A DNA stretch of 62,000 nt from Polytrichum commune (lineage: Eukaryota > Streptophyta > Polytrichopsida > Polytrichales > Polytrichaceae), in the NCBI GenBank assembly GCA_950295325.1, contig OX485808.1:2501-64500 (forward strand), read 5' to 3'. The notes under the pieces were generated by a model. The model ran no database searches and was not told where the DNA came from. It saw only the letters and a list, made by a program, of their open reading frames with translations. Made by a program: the position numbers and the translations under genes. Numbering within the stretch: the stretch's first letter is position 1; every line of letters starts with the position of its first letter. Positions 1 to 12,569 of the stretch are shown piece after piece.

Positions 1-3000
1 GCCCGCGACGTTGCGGGCCCCGCATCCGCCAACCCTAAAACGTGTATCAGTTTCCGGCTCCACCACCGCGATCGCGAGGGTCGAGAATGGGGGGGTAGCC
101 AAAACCTCGGCTCGAGACTCCCACCCCCCAAACTGAAAGAACGCCCTTGTAACCATGCAAAAAGTCAACTCTTGTGGTCAAAAAGTCAACCCCCTCAAAA
201 TCTCACAACTCGCGATACTTGTAGGGCTTTTTTTTACTCCATTGTGTTTAGAACCCTTCAAAATGGGGGGGTAGGTACCTTCGGATAACCCAAATTCATT
301 CATCTCGCAAAGTTAGCCCCCTTACATTCGCTTTTTCAAAAGGCCATAACTTTCTCAATTTCACTCGAATGAAAAATCCAAGGACATCATTACATTCACC
401 GTGTCCTTCCTGAAGGCAAGACGATATCCAAATTCCCAATCACCTAAGAGTAGAAAAAGTCAACTCACCCCCCAAAAGTCAAACTAGTCATATCTCACAA
501 ATGAAGACACTTGTAGGGCTTTTTCTTGCACCGTAGGATAGGCCTTGCTTTATAAAGGGGGCCTGGGCCAAAAACTCTCAAAAATAAATATGCTCATTTT
601 TTGGGGACACGCATGTAACCCTGAAGAGTCAACACGGGGCCCACGAAGTCAACGACGGCAAAAAGTCAACTCGAAGGCGAGCGATAGTCAACGCAAGGTC
701 AAACCCTAAACTCGAGGTCCAAGTCAACCCGGGGTCAAAGTCAACTGGTCACCGTTGACCATGAACGCTACGGTAAACCCTAACACCAGGTACAGCGAAC
801 CCCGGAAGGCACACCAAACCCTAAAAGCCACAGTAAACCCTAGAGGCTACCCTATTACTTTACCGTTAACCCTGTAGGTTTAGGGTTTCGACTTTATTGG
901 AAACCCTAGAATCTATATGTGTACTTTACTGCAAACCCTAGAAGCTAGGGTTTCATTTTACCGGAACCCTAAAAGTTACTTTCACTCGTACCGCCAACCC
1001 CGAAGGCCACGTGCCGCAATTTTACAGGTGCCCGTACTTCTCGTAGCGGTCGTGGGGACGATAGAATACGCACACGCTACGGATGGATGAAGCGCCCAAC
1101 GTCATGACTTCATCCGCTCGCAACTACTGCGACCCACGTCCGAACGTCGAGTGCAAGGTCATTTCGGGTTGCCCTCGACGGGGTCCACGAGGTGAGGGCC
1201 AAACATTTTAAAGCATGAGTCGCTCGCGAGACTTGGGTCTCGCGGGCCCGCGACGTTGCGGGCCCCGCATCCGCCAACCCTAAAACGTGTATCAGTTTCC
1301 GGCTCCACCACCGCGATCGCGAGGGTCGAGAATGGGGGGGTAGCCAAAACCTCGGCTCGAGACTCCCACCCCCCAAACTGAAAGAACGCCCTTGTAACCA
1401 TGCAAAAAGTCAACTCTTGTGGTCAAAAAGTCAACCCCCTCAAAATCTCACAACTCGCGATACTTGTAGGGCTTTTTTTTACTCCATTGTGTTTAGAACC
1501 CTTCAAAATGGGGGGGTAGGTACCTTCGGATAACCCAAATTCATTCATCTCGCAAAGTTAGCCCCCTTACATTCGCTTTTTCAAAAGGCCATAACTTTCT
1601 CAATTTCACTCGAATGAAAAATCCAAGGACATCATTACATTCACCGTGTCCTTCCTGAAGGCAAGACGATATCCAAATTCCCAATCACCTAAGAGTAGAA
1701 AAAGTCAACTCACCCCCCAAAAGTCAAACTAGTCATATCTCACAAATGAAGACACTTGTAGGGCTTTTTCTTGCACCGTAGGATAGGCCTTGCTTTATAA
1801 AGGGGGCCTGGGCCAAAAACTCTCAAAAATAAATATGCTCATTTTTTGGGGACACGCATGTAACCCTGAAGAGTCAACACGGGGCCCACGAAGTCAACGA
1901 CGGCAAAAAGTCAACTCGAAGGCGAGCGATAGTCAACGCAAGGTCAAACCCTAAACTCGAGGTCCAAGTCAACCCGGGGTCAAAGTCAACTGGTCACCGT
2001 TGACCATGAACGCTACGGTAAACCCTAACACCAGGTACAGCGAACCCCGGAAGGCACACCAAACCCTAAAAGCCACAGTAAACCCTAGAGGCTACCCTAT
2101 TACTTTACCGTTAACCCTGTAGGTTTAGGGTTTCGACTTTATTGGAAACCCTAGAATCTATATGTGTACTTTACTGCAAACCCTAGAAGCTAGGGTTTCA
2201 TTTTACCGGAACCCTAAAAGTTACTTTCACTCGTACCGCCAACCCCGAAGGCCACGTGCCGCAATTTTACAGGTGCCCGTACTTCTCGTAGCGGTCGTGG
2301 GGACGATAGAATACGCACACGCTACGGATGGATGAAGCGCCCAACGTCATGACTTCATCCGCTCGCAACTACTGCGACCCACGTCCGAACGTCGAGTGCA
2401 AGGTCATTTCGGGTTGCCCTCGACGGGGTCCACGAGGTGAGGGCCAAACATTTTAAAGCATGAGTCGCTCGCGAGACTTGGGTCTCGCGGGCCCGCGACG
2501 TTGCGGGCCCCGCATCCGCCAACCCTAAAACGTGTATCAGTTTCCGGCTCCACCACCGCGATCGCGAGGGTCGAGAATGGGGGGGTAGCCAAAACCTCGG
2601 CTCGAGACTCCCACCCCCCAAACTGAAAGAACGCCCTTGTAACCATGCAAAAAGTCAACTCTTGTGGTCAAAAAGTCAACCCCCTCAAAATCTCACAACT
2701 CGCGATACTTGTAGGGCTTTTTTTTACTCCATTGTGTTTAGAACCCTTCAAAATGGGGGGGTAGGTACCTTCGGATAACCCAAATTCATTCATCTCGCAA
2801 AGTTAGCCCCCTTACATTCGCTTTTTCAAAAGGCCATAACTTTCTCAATTTCACTCGAATGAAAAATCCAAGGACATCATTACATTCACCGTGTCCTTCC
2901 TGAAGGCAAGACGATATCCAAATTCCCAATCACCTAAGAGTAGAAAAAGTCAACTCACCCCCCAAAAGTCAAACTAGTCATATCTCACAAATGAAGACAC

Positions 3001-6000
3001 TTGTAGGGCTTTTTCTTGCACCGTAGGATAGGCCTTGCTTTATAAAGGGGGCCTGGGCCAAAAACTCTCAAAAATAAATATGCTCATTTTTTGGGGACAC
3101 GCATGTAACCCTGAAGAGTCAACACGGGGCCCACGAAGTCAACGACGGCAAAAAGTCAACTCGAAGGCGAGCGATAGTCAACGCAAGGTCAAACCCTAAA
3201 CTCGAGGTCCAAGTCAACCCGGGGTCAAAGTCAACTGGTCACCGTTGACCATGAACGCTACGGTAAACCCTAACACCAGGTACAGCGAACCCCGGAAGGC
3301 ACACCAAACCCTAAAAGCCACAGTAAACCCTAGAGGCTACCCTATTACTTTACCGTTAACCCTGTAGGTTTAGGGTTTCGACTTTATTGGAAACCCTAGA
3401 ATCTATATGTGTACTTTACTGCAAACCCTAGAAGCTAGGGTTTCATTTTACCGGAACCCTAAAAGTTACTTTCACTCGTACCGCCAACCCCGAAGGCCAC
3501 GTGCCGCAATTTTACAGGTGCCCGTACTTCTCGTAGCGGTCGTGGGGACGATAGAATACGCACACGCTACGGATGGATGAAGCGCCCAACGTCATGACTT
3601 CATCCGCTCGCAACTACTGCGACCCACGTCCGAACGTCGAGTGCAAGGTCATTTCGGGTTGCCCTCGACGGGGTCCACGAGGTGAGGGCCAAACATTTTA
3701 AAGCATGAGTCGCTCGCGAGACTTGGGTCTCGCGGGCCCGCGACGTTGCGGGCCCCGCATCCGCCAACCCTAAAACGTGTATCAGTTTCCGGCTCCACCA
3801 CCGCGATCGCGAGGGTCGAGAATGGGGGGGTAGCCAAAACCTCGGCTCGAGACTCCCACCCCCCAAACTGAAAGAACGCCCTTGTAACCATGCAAAAAGT
3901 CAACTCTTGTGGTCAAAAAGTCAACCCCCTCAAAATCTCACAACTCGCGATACTTGTAGGGCTTTTTTTTACTCCATTGTGTTTAGAACCCTTCAAAATG
4001 GGGGGGTAGGTACCTTCGGATAACCCAAATTCATTCATCTCGCAAAGTTAGCCCCCTTACATTCGCTTTTTCAAAAGGCCATAACTTTCTCAATTTCACT
4101 CGAATGAAAAATCCAAGGACATCATTACATTCACCGTGTCCTTCCTGAAGGCAAGACGATATCCAAATTCCCAATCACCTAAGAGTAGAAAAAGTCAACT
4201 CACCCCCCAAAAGTCAAACTAGTCATATCTCACAAATGAAGACACTTGTAGGGCTTTTTCTTGCACCGTAGGATAGGCCTTGCTTTATAAAGGGGGCCTG
4301 GGCCAAAAACTCTCAAAAATAAATATGCTCATTTTTTGGGGACACGCATGTAACCCTGAAGAGTCAACACGGGGCCCACGAAGTCAACGACGGCAAAAAG
4401 TCAACTCGAAGGCGAGCGATAGTCAACGCAAGGTCAAACCCTAAACTCGAGGTCCAAGTCAACCCGGGGTCAAAGTCAACTGGTCACCGTTGACCATGAA
4501 CGCTACGGTAAACCCTAACACCAGGTACAGCGAACCCCGGAAGGCACACCAAACCCTAAAAGCCACAGTAAACCCTAGAGGCTACCCTATTACTTTACCG
4601 TTAACCCTGTAGGTTTAGGGTTTCGACTTTATTGGAAACCCTAGAATCTATATGTGTACTTTACTGCAAACCCTAGAAGCTAGGGTTTCATTTTACCGGA
4701 ACCCTAAAAGTTACTTTCACTCGTACCGCCAACCCCGAAGGCCACGTGCCGCAATTTTACAGGTGCCCGTACTTCTCGTAGCGGTCGTGGGGACGATAGA
4801 ATACGCACACGCTACGGATGGATGAAGCGCCCAACGTCATGACTTCATCCGCTCGCAACTACTGCGACCCACGTCCGAACGTCGAGTGCAAGGTCATTTC
4901 GGGTTGCCCTCGACGGGGTCCACGAGGTGAGGGCCAAACATTTTAAAGCATGAGTCGCTCGCGAGACTTGGGTCTCGCGGGCCCGCGACGTTGCGGGCCC
5001 CGCATCCGCCAACCCTAAAACGTGTATCAGTTTCCGGCTCCACCACCGCGATCGCGAGGGTCGAGAATGGGGGGGTAGCCAAAACCTCGGCTCGAGACTC
5101 CCACCCCCCAAACTGAAAGAACGCCCTTGTAACCATGCAAAAAGTCAACTCTTGTGGTCAAAAAGTCAACCCCCTCAAAATCTCACAACTCGCGATACTT
5201 GTAGGGCTTTTTTTTACTCCATTGTGTTTAGAACCCTTCAAAATGGGGGGGTAGGTACCTTCGGATAACCCAAATTCATTCATCTCGCAAAGTTAGCCCC
5301 CTTACATTCGCTTTTTCAAAAGGCCATAACTTTCTCAATTTCACTCGAATGAAAAATCCAAGGACATCATTACATTCACCGTGTCCTTCCTGAAGGCAAG
5401 ACGATATCCAAATTCCCAATCACCTAAGAGTAGAAAAAGTCAACTCACCCCCCAAAAGTCAAACTAGTCATATCTCACAAATGAAGACACTTGTAGGGCT
5501 TTTTCTTGCACCGTAGGATAGGCCTTGCTTTATAAAGGGGGCCTGGGCCAAAAACTCTCAAAAATAAATATGCTCATTTTTTGGGGACACGCATGTAACC
5601 CTGAAGAGTCAACACGGGGCCCACGAAGTCAACGACGGCAAAAAGTCAACTCGAAGGCGAGCGATAGTCAACGCAAGGTCAAACCCTAAACTCGAGGTCC
5701 AAGTCAACCCGGGGTCAAAGTCAACTGGTCACCGTTGACCATGAACGCTACGGTAAACCCTAACACCAGGTACAGCGAACCCCGGAAGGCACACCAAACC
5801 CTAAAAGCCACAGTAAACCCTAGAGGCTACCCTATTACTTTACCGTTAACCCTGTAGGTTTAGGGTTTCGACTTTATTGGAAACCCTAGAATCTATATGT
5901 GTACTTTACTGCAAACCCTAGAAGCTAGGGTTTCATTTTACCGGAACCCTAAAAGTTACTTTCACTCGTACCGCCAACCCCGAAGGCCACGTGCCGCAAT

Positions 6001-8869
6001 TTTACAGGTGCCCGTACTTCTCGTAGCGGTCGTGGGGACGATAGAATACGCACACGCTACGGATGGATGAAGCGCCCAACGTCATGACTTCATCCGCTCG
6101 CAACTACTGCGACCCACGTCCGAACGTCGAGTGCAAGGTCATTTCGGGTTGCCCTCGACGGGGTCCACGAGGTGAGGGCCAAACATTTTAAAGCATGAGT
6201 CGCTCGCGAGACTTGGGTCTCGCGGGCCCGCGACGTTGCGGGCCCCGCATCCGCCAACCCTAAAACGTGTATCAGTTTCCGGCTCCACCACCGCGATCGC
6301 GAGGGTCGAGAATGGGGGGGTAGCCAAAACCTCGGCTCGAGACTCCCACCCCCCAAACTGAAAGAACGCCCTTGTAACCATGCAAAAAGTCAACTCTTGT
6401 GGTCAAAAAGTCAACCCCCTCAAAATCTCACAACTCGCGATACTTGTAGGGCTTTTTTTTACTCCATTGTGTTTAGAACCCTTCAAAATGGGGGGGTAGG
6501 TACCTTCGGATAACCCAAATTCATTCATCTCGCAAAGTTAGCCCCCTTACATTCGCTTTTTCAAAAGGCCATAACTTTCTCAATTTCACTCGAATGAAAA
6601 ATCCAAGGACATCATTACATTCACCGTGTCCTTCCTGAAGGCAAGACGATATCCAAATTCCCAATCACCTAAGAGTAGAAAAAGTCAACTCACCCCCCAA
6701 AAGTCAAACTAGTCATATCTCACAAATGAAGACACTTGTAGGGCTTTTTCTTGCACCGTAGGATAGGCCTTGCTTTATAAAGGGGGCCTGGGCCAAAAAC
6801 TCTCAAAAATAAATATGCTCATTTTTTGGGGACACGCATGTAACCCTGAAGAGTCAACACGGGGCCCACGAAGTCAACGACGGCAAAAAGTCAACTCGAA
6901 GGCGAGCGATAGTCAACGCAAGGTCAAACCCTAAACTCGAGGTCCAAGTCAACCCGGGGTCAAAGTCAACTGGTCACCGTTGACCATGAACGCTACGGTA
7001 AACCCTAACACCAGGTACAGCGAACCCCGGAAGGCACACCAAACCCTAAAAGCCACAGTAAACCCTAGAGGCTACCCTATTACTTTACCGTTAACCCTGT
7101 AGGTTTAGGGTTTCGACTTTATTGGAAACCCTAGAATCTATATGTGTACTTTACTGCAAACCCTAGAAGCTAGGGTTTCATTTTACCGGAACCCTAAAAG
7201 TTACTTTCACTCGTACCGCCAACCCCGAAGGCCACGTGCCGCAATTTTACAGGTGCCCGTACTTCTCGTAGCGGTCGTGGGGACGATAGAATACGCACAC
7301 GCTACGGATGGATGAAGCGCCCAACGTCATGACTTCATCCGCTCGCAACTACTGCGACCCACGTCCGAACGTCGAGTGCAAGGTCATTTCGGGTTGCCCT
7401 CGACGGGGTCCACGAGGTGAGGGCCAAACATTTTAAAGCATGAGTCGCTCGCGAGACTTGGGTCTCGCGGGCCCGCGACGTTGCGGGCCCCGCATCCGCC
7501 AACCCTAAAACGTGTATCAGTTTCCGGCTCCACCACCGCGATCGCGAGGGTCGAGAATGGGGGGGTAGCCAAAACCTCGGCTCGAGACTCCCACCCCCCA
7601 AACTGAAAGAACGCCCTTGTAACCATGCAAAAAGTCAACTCTTGTGGTCAAAAAGTCAACCCCCTCAAAATCTCACAACTCGCGATACTTGTAGGGCTTT
7701 TTTTTACTCCATTGTGTTTAGAACCCTTCAAAATGGGGGGGTAGGTACCTTCGGATAACCCAAATTCATTCATCTCGCAAAGTTAGCCCCCTTACATTCG
7801 CTTTTTCAAAAGGCCATAACTTTCTCAATTTCACTCGAATGAAAAATCCAAGGACATCATTACATTCACCGTGTCCTTCCTGAAGGCAAGACGATATCCA
7901 AATTCCCAATCACCTAAGAGTAGAAAAAGTCAACTCACCCCCCAAAAGTCAAACTAGTCATATCTCACAAATGAAGACACTTGTAGGGCTTTTTCTTGCA
8001 CCGTAGGATAGGCCTTGCTTTATAAAGGGGGCCTGGGCCAAAAACTCTCAAAAATAAATATGCTCATTTTTTGGGGACACGCATGTAACCCTGAAGAGTC
8101 AACACGGGGCCCACGAAGTCAACGACGGCAAAAAGTCAACTCGAAGGCGAGCGATAGTCAACGCAAGGTCAAACCCTAAACTCGAGGTCCAAGTCAACCC
8201 GGGGTCAAAGTCAACTGGTCACCGTTGACCATGAACGCTACGGTAAACCCTAACACCAGGTACAGCGAACCCCGGAAGGCACACCAAACCCTAAAAGCCA
8301 CAGTAAACCCTAGAGGCTACCCTATTACTTTACCGTTAACCCTGTAGGTTTAGGGTTTCGACTTTATTGGAAACCCTAGAATCTATATGTGTACTTTACT
8401 GCAAACCCTAGAAGCTAGGGTTTCATTTTACCGGAACCCTAAAAGTTACTTTCACTCGTACCGCCAACCCCGAAGGCCACGTGCCGCAATTTTACAGGTG
8501 CCCGTACTTCTCGTAGCGGTCGTGGGGACGATAGAATACGCACACGCTACGGATGGATGAAGCGCCCAACGTCATGACTTCATCCGCTCGCAACTACTGC
8601 GACCCACGTCCGAACGTCGAGTGCAAGGTCATTTCGGGTTGCCCTCGACGGGGTCCACGAGGTGAGGGCCAAACATTTTAAAGCATGAGTCGCTCGCGAG
8701 ACTTGGGTCTCGCGGGCCCGCGACGTTGCGGGCCCCGCATCCGCCAACCCTAAAACGTGTATCAGTTTCCGGCTCCACCACCGCGATCGCGAGGGTCGAG
8801 AATGGGGGGGTAGCCAAAACCTCGGCTCGAGACTCCCACCCCCCAAACTGAAAGAACGCCCTTGTAACC
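1..8869. repeat. Tandem satellite array, 1245-bp unit, 7.1 copies
   Basis: A 1245-bp unit is repeated head to tail with unit starts at 1, 1246, 2491, 3736, 4981, 6226 and 7471, plus a partial eighth copy that ends at about 8869. Wherever I compared copies they were identical, so the array is young or strongly homogenised. Each unit has a GC-rich part containing GCCCGCGACGTTGCGGGCCC, a run of seven Gs (AATGGGGGGGTAG), about a dozen GTCAA-containing heptamers (mostly AGTCAAC), and a block of degenerate telomere-like AAACCCTA motifs. The array begins at the window edge, so its true length is unknown. Short minus-strand open frames recur in every unit, but they look like by-products of the GC-rich stretch and not genes. 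A subtelomeric or pericentromeric satellite is likely (inference). Confidence 0.97.
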
Positions 8870-9640
8870 CTAAACCCTCGCGACACGCGGGCCCGCCACG
8901 TCGCGGTCTCGTATCCACCAATCCAAAAACTTCTTAAGCTTTTCGACTTCACCGTCGTGATCACAAGGGTCGAAAATGGGGGGGTAGCCAAAATTTCGGC
9001 TCGAAACGCCGACCCCCCAAAGCTTAAGAACGCCCTTGTAACCCTAAACCCTAGCGGTCGTCGGGACGATAGAATACGCACGCGCTACGGACGGATGAAG
9101 CGCCCAACGTCATGACTTCATCCGCTCGCAACTTCTACGACCCACGTCCGAACATCGAGTGCAAGGTCATTTCGGGTTGCCCTCGACGGGGCCCACGAGG
9201 TGAGGGCCAAACATTTTAAAGCATGAGTCGCTCGCGAGACTTGGGTCTCGCGGGCCCGCGACGTTGCGGGCCCCGCATCCGCCAACCCTAAAACGTGTAT
9301 CAGTTTCCGGCTCCACCACCGCGATCGCGAGGGTCGAGAATGGGTGGGTAGCCAAAACCTCGGCTCGAGACTCCCACCCCCCAAACTGAAAGAACGCCCT
9401 TGTAACCCTAAACCCATATTTTAAAATACCACTTATTCAAAAAACTTGGGTTTATCAACCCTAGATTGTTGCGGTTTCATATCTACCAATCTAAAAACTT
9501 CTTAAGCTTTTCGACTTCACCATCGTGATCACAAGGGTCGAAAATGGGGGGGTTGCCAAAATTTCGGCTCGAAACGCCGACCCCCCAAAGCTAAAGAACG
9601 CCCTTGTAACCCTAAACCCTGAAACTTGTGTGGCTACTAG
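8870..9640. repeat. Diverged modules of the 1245-bp satellite (array edge)
   Basis: After the regular array ends, sub-modules of the unit recur with divergence. A variant of the 'GGGCCCGC ... AACGCCCTTGTAACC' module lies at about 8879-9050. A partial unit of about 95% identity spans 9053-9406 (unit positions about 1042-1245 followed by 1-155). A third, more diverged module lies at about 9449-9620. Each module ends in the same junction, CCCTTGTAACCCTAAACCC, where the main unit instead reads CCCTTGTAACCATGCAAAAA. This looks like an array edge where older variants survive outside the homogenised core. Confidence 0.85.
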
Positions 9641-10071
9641 TTTTGGCTAATAAGGCTACAACTAATTCAAATATGATAGCATTAGATGATTAAGTAATAA
9701 TTAGCGTGTTAATTAAGGTAAGGTTTGGATAAGGTCTTAACTCCTAGTTTGGTAAGTTTCCACTCGAATTGAGGAGCATGTTTTTACTTTATGACTAGGT
9801 AATGTTGAGTAGTGCATGGTTAAAGGTTTCTATAGATAAGAAATCTTTTAACTCATAGATATTTGAATTAACCTTAAGTCATTTGGATAAAGATTTGAAA
9901 TTCTAACCTTAGATAACTCGAATTAAACTCACCTTCAACTTATAGTTAAGATAATAAACTTATATATTAGTTATTCACATATTCTTCTACGTGAACAAGG
10001 TAAGAGTCAAAATCCTTACGTAAATTATTCCTTTGATATTCCAAACAACAAATAACTCAGTTTGAATGTTG
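9641..10071. other. AT-rich spacer, no feature seen
   Basis: AT-rich sequence between two satellite families. I see no coding pattern, repeat or RNA gene in it. Confidence 0.6.
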
Positions 10072-11068
10072 CTGGGTTAAGGCCCAGCAATCTTCAAACG
10101 TTCATATCGTTTTCATACGGCCTCTGATTCCTATGCTCTTAGGCTCCCTAGAAGCGCGATTGCAAGGCGCATCTAGTGATATGCTCAATTTTTTGTGGGT
10201 ACGTCGTATGCAAACGTTATGAACGTTTGAAGCTACCTGGGTTTAGGCCCAGCAAGCTTCAAACCTTCATATCTTTTTCATATGAACTCTCATTTCTTTG
10301 ATTGTAGGCTATCTAGAAGCGCAATTGCAAGGCGCTTCTAGGAGTATGCTTAATTTTTTGTGGGTACGTCGTATGCAAAAGTTATGAAGGTTTGTAGCTT
10401 TCTGGGTTTAGGCCCAGCAAGCTTCAAACCTTCATATCTTTTTCATATGAACTCTCATTTCTTTGATTGTAGGCTCTCTAGAAGCGCAATTGCAAGGCAC
10501 TTCTAGGAGTATGCTTAATTTTTTGTGGGTACGTCGTATGCAAAAGTTATGAGGGTTTTTAGCTTTCTGGGTTTAGGCCCAGAAAACTTCAAACCTTCAT
10601 ATCTTTTTCATATGGACTCTGATGTCATTGATAGTAGGCTCTTTAGAAGCGCTATTGCAATGTGCTTCTAATGGTATGCTAAAGTTGCTTAAGGTATGTC
10701 GTATGCAAAAGTTATGATCATTTGAAACTAGCTGGTCCTAAACCCAGCAAGCTTCAATTGATCATAACTTTGTCATATCAACTCCGATAGTCATGAAATT
10801 AGGCTTATTACGAGCGCAATGGCAAACGCATCCAGGGTTATGCTCAATTTGTTGTGGGTACGTCGAATGCAAAAGTTATGACGTTTTGTAGCTTGCTGGG
10901 TTTAGGGTTTAAGGCCCAGCAAGCTTATAATGATCATAACTTTCTCATACCAACTCCAATCTTTATAATTTTGGGGGCAATATGATCGCAATTGCAATAC
11001 GCATCCAGGGGTATGCTTAATTTTTTGTGGGTACATCGTATGAAGAAGTTATCAGCATTTGAAGCTGG
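10072..11068. repeat. 165-bp tandem repeat, about 6 copies
   Basis: The marker CTGGG...GGCCCAGCAAGCTTC recurs at 10072, 10237, 10402, 10567, 10732 and 10896, which gives a period of 164-165 bp, with a last truncated marker at 11069. Each unit also carries TCATATCTTTTTCATATGAA, an AGAAGCGCAATTGCAAGGCGC-like segment and GTGGGTACGTCGTATGCAAA. The three central copies are the most alike, and the outer ones are clearly diverged. This is the usual pattern for a small satellite refreshed from its middle. It is unrelated to the 1245-bp unit except for scattered TTTAGGG-like words. Confidence 0.92.
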
Positions 11069-11685
11069 CTGGTTAGGGGTTTAAGGCCCGGTTTTAGGGT
11101 TTAAAATAAACACTAATTAAGTCTAAATAAGCACTAATTAACTTGAAATAAACAGTAATTAACTTAAACTAAACAAACATTAACTAAACCTTAAGGCAAT
11201 TAGTCCTAAGTTAATCACAAACAACTTACACTACCAACGAATTAACTAAGGCTTTATACAAATAACTTAGATTACACACAAACTAACTTAACCTAAACAA
11301 AATTAACTTAATCTAAAACCAACTAGTCCTAGCCTTATTATAACACTTTACACTTTATACAAATTTACGAAAAGTCAACCATATGTCAAAGTCAACCACA
11401 GGTTTACCTAGTCAACCAAAAGTTAATGATTTAGGATCAACCCCTACCAAAAGGCACCCTCAACCACAAGTCAACATTTTTCATCCAAATGTTTTAGCGT
11501 ATGAATGAAAATTGACCGTTTTTCATCCATATGCCCTGACATTTGGATGAAAATTGGTCATTTTTCATCCATCCATAACTTGGGCAAACAATGTCGTATA
11601 GCCAAGCGCCATACCATTTCGGAATGCCCACGTCAAGTTCTACAACATATTCTTGTCAATAATCCATCAAACACACATATCCAAA
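11069..11685. other. Spacer with short degenerate repeats
   Basis: AT-rich sequence with repeated TTAACTTA/CACTAATTAA words (11100-11330), several GTCAACC words (11375-11475) and three to four copies of a short TTTTTCATCCA motif (11478-11575). There is no credible gene. The open frame across 11505-11798 runs into the diverged satellite copy and is not supported. Confidence 0.5.
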
Positions 11686-12150
11686 AAGTCAACTCCGGCG
11701 GTCAAAAAGTCAACCCCCTCAAAATCTCACAACTCGCGATACTTGTAGGGCTTTTTTTTGCTCCATTGTCTTTAGAACCCTTCAAAATGGGGGGGTAGGT
11801 ACCTTCGGATAACCCAAATTCATTAATCTCGCAAAGTTAGCCCTCTTAAATTCCCTTTTTCAAAAGGCCATAACTTTCTCATTTTGACTCGAATGAAAAA
11901 TCCAAAAACATCATGGCATTCACCATGTCCTCCTTAAAGGCAACACAATATCCAAATTCCCAAACACCTAAAAATAGAAAAAGTCAACTCACCCCCAAAA
12001 AGTCAAACTAGTCATATCTCACAAATGAAGATACTTGTAAGGCTTTTTTTTGCACCATAGGATAGGCCTTGCTTTATAAAGGGGGCCTAGGCCAAAAAAA
12101 ATCAAAAATAAATATGCTCATTTTTTGGGGACACGCATGTAACCCTAAAC
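11686..12150. repeat. Diverged partial copy of the 1245-bp satellite unit
   Basis: This matches unit positions of about 160-620 in the same order: the AAAAAGTCAAC pairs, CTCACAACTCGCGATACTTG, AATGGGGGGGTAGGTACC, and the final GGGGACACGCATGTAACCC. I estimate around 90% identity, with substitutions and small indels. It lies in isolation about 2.8 kb from the array, so it is an old dispersed or stranded copy. Confidence 0.9.
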
Positions 12151-12310
12151 CCTAAAACCCATACCTTACAATGGGGGGGTAGGTCACCTCAAAATCCAAA
12201 AATAACCATGCCATTTTTGGCCGGACACCCATGTAACCCTAAACCCTTAAACCCTAACCCTAAAACCCTAAACCCCTAAACCCTAAACCCCTAAACCCCT
12301 AAACCCAATA
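12130..12310. repeat. Interstitial telomere-like repeats (AAACCCTAA type)
   Basis: The patch begins with ACCCTAAACCCTAAAACCC, is interrupted by a short G7-containing segment (12171-12230), and continues as about ten degenerate CCCTAAA/CCCCTAAA units at 12233-12306. Plant telomeres are (TTTAGGG)n, and this is the complementary strand in imperfect form. The short length and many variant units suggest an internal patch or satellite component, not a chromosome end. Confidence 0.8.
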
Positions 12311-12569
12311 ACTCGAATCTTACTAGGGCGACATCATGGCCTGTGTGAAACTTGAATTTAAACACTTTCATGACATAGAATGTTTGAAGGGCTTTCCGGA
12401 CACATATAGCACTCCTTAAAACAACTCCATATGCAAACATTATGGATGGATGAAGTTTCAGAATCCAGAACTTCATTCGTCCATAACTTCTTCAAATTTT
12501 ATCAGAATCATAAGTAAAAAGTCTTTCTAGATTGCTTATAATGTACTCTACAAAGTCCACGTACTATAT
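12311..12569. other. Spacer containing a diverged satellite hairpin module
   Basis: At about 12440-12490 the sequence reads ATGGATGGATGAAG...CTTCATTCGTCCAT. This imperfect inverted repeat has the same layout as the GGATGGATGAAG...CTTCATCC segment of the 1245-bp unit (about 1082-1108). It is probably a distant relative of that part of the unit. There is no gene here. Confidence 0.4.

Noticed and set aside
1-8869. Ribosomal DNA intergenic spacer
   Set aside because: No 18S, 5.8S, 25S or 5S sequence is visible next to the array, and the unit's motifs do not match a spacer promoter that I know.
1110-9417. Recurring minus-strand open frames of 62-150 codons in each satellite unit
   Set aside because: They are copied with the satellite, overlap in several frames in a GC-rich stretch with few stops, and show no domain or start context. 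They are by-products of the repeat.
10072-11068. CRISPR array
   Set aside because: Repeats are full-length tandem units with no unique spacers between them, in a plant nuclear context.
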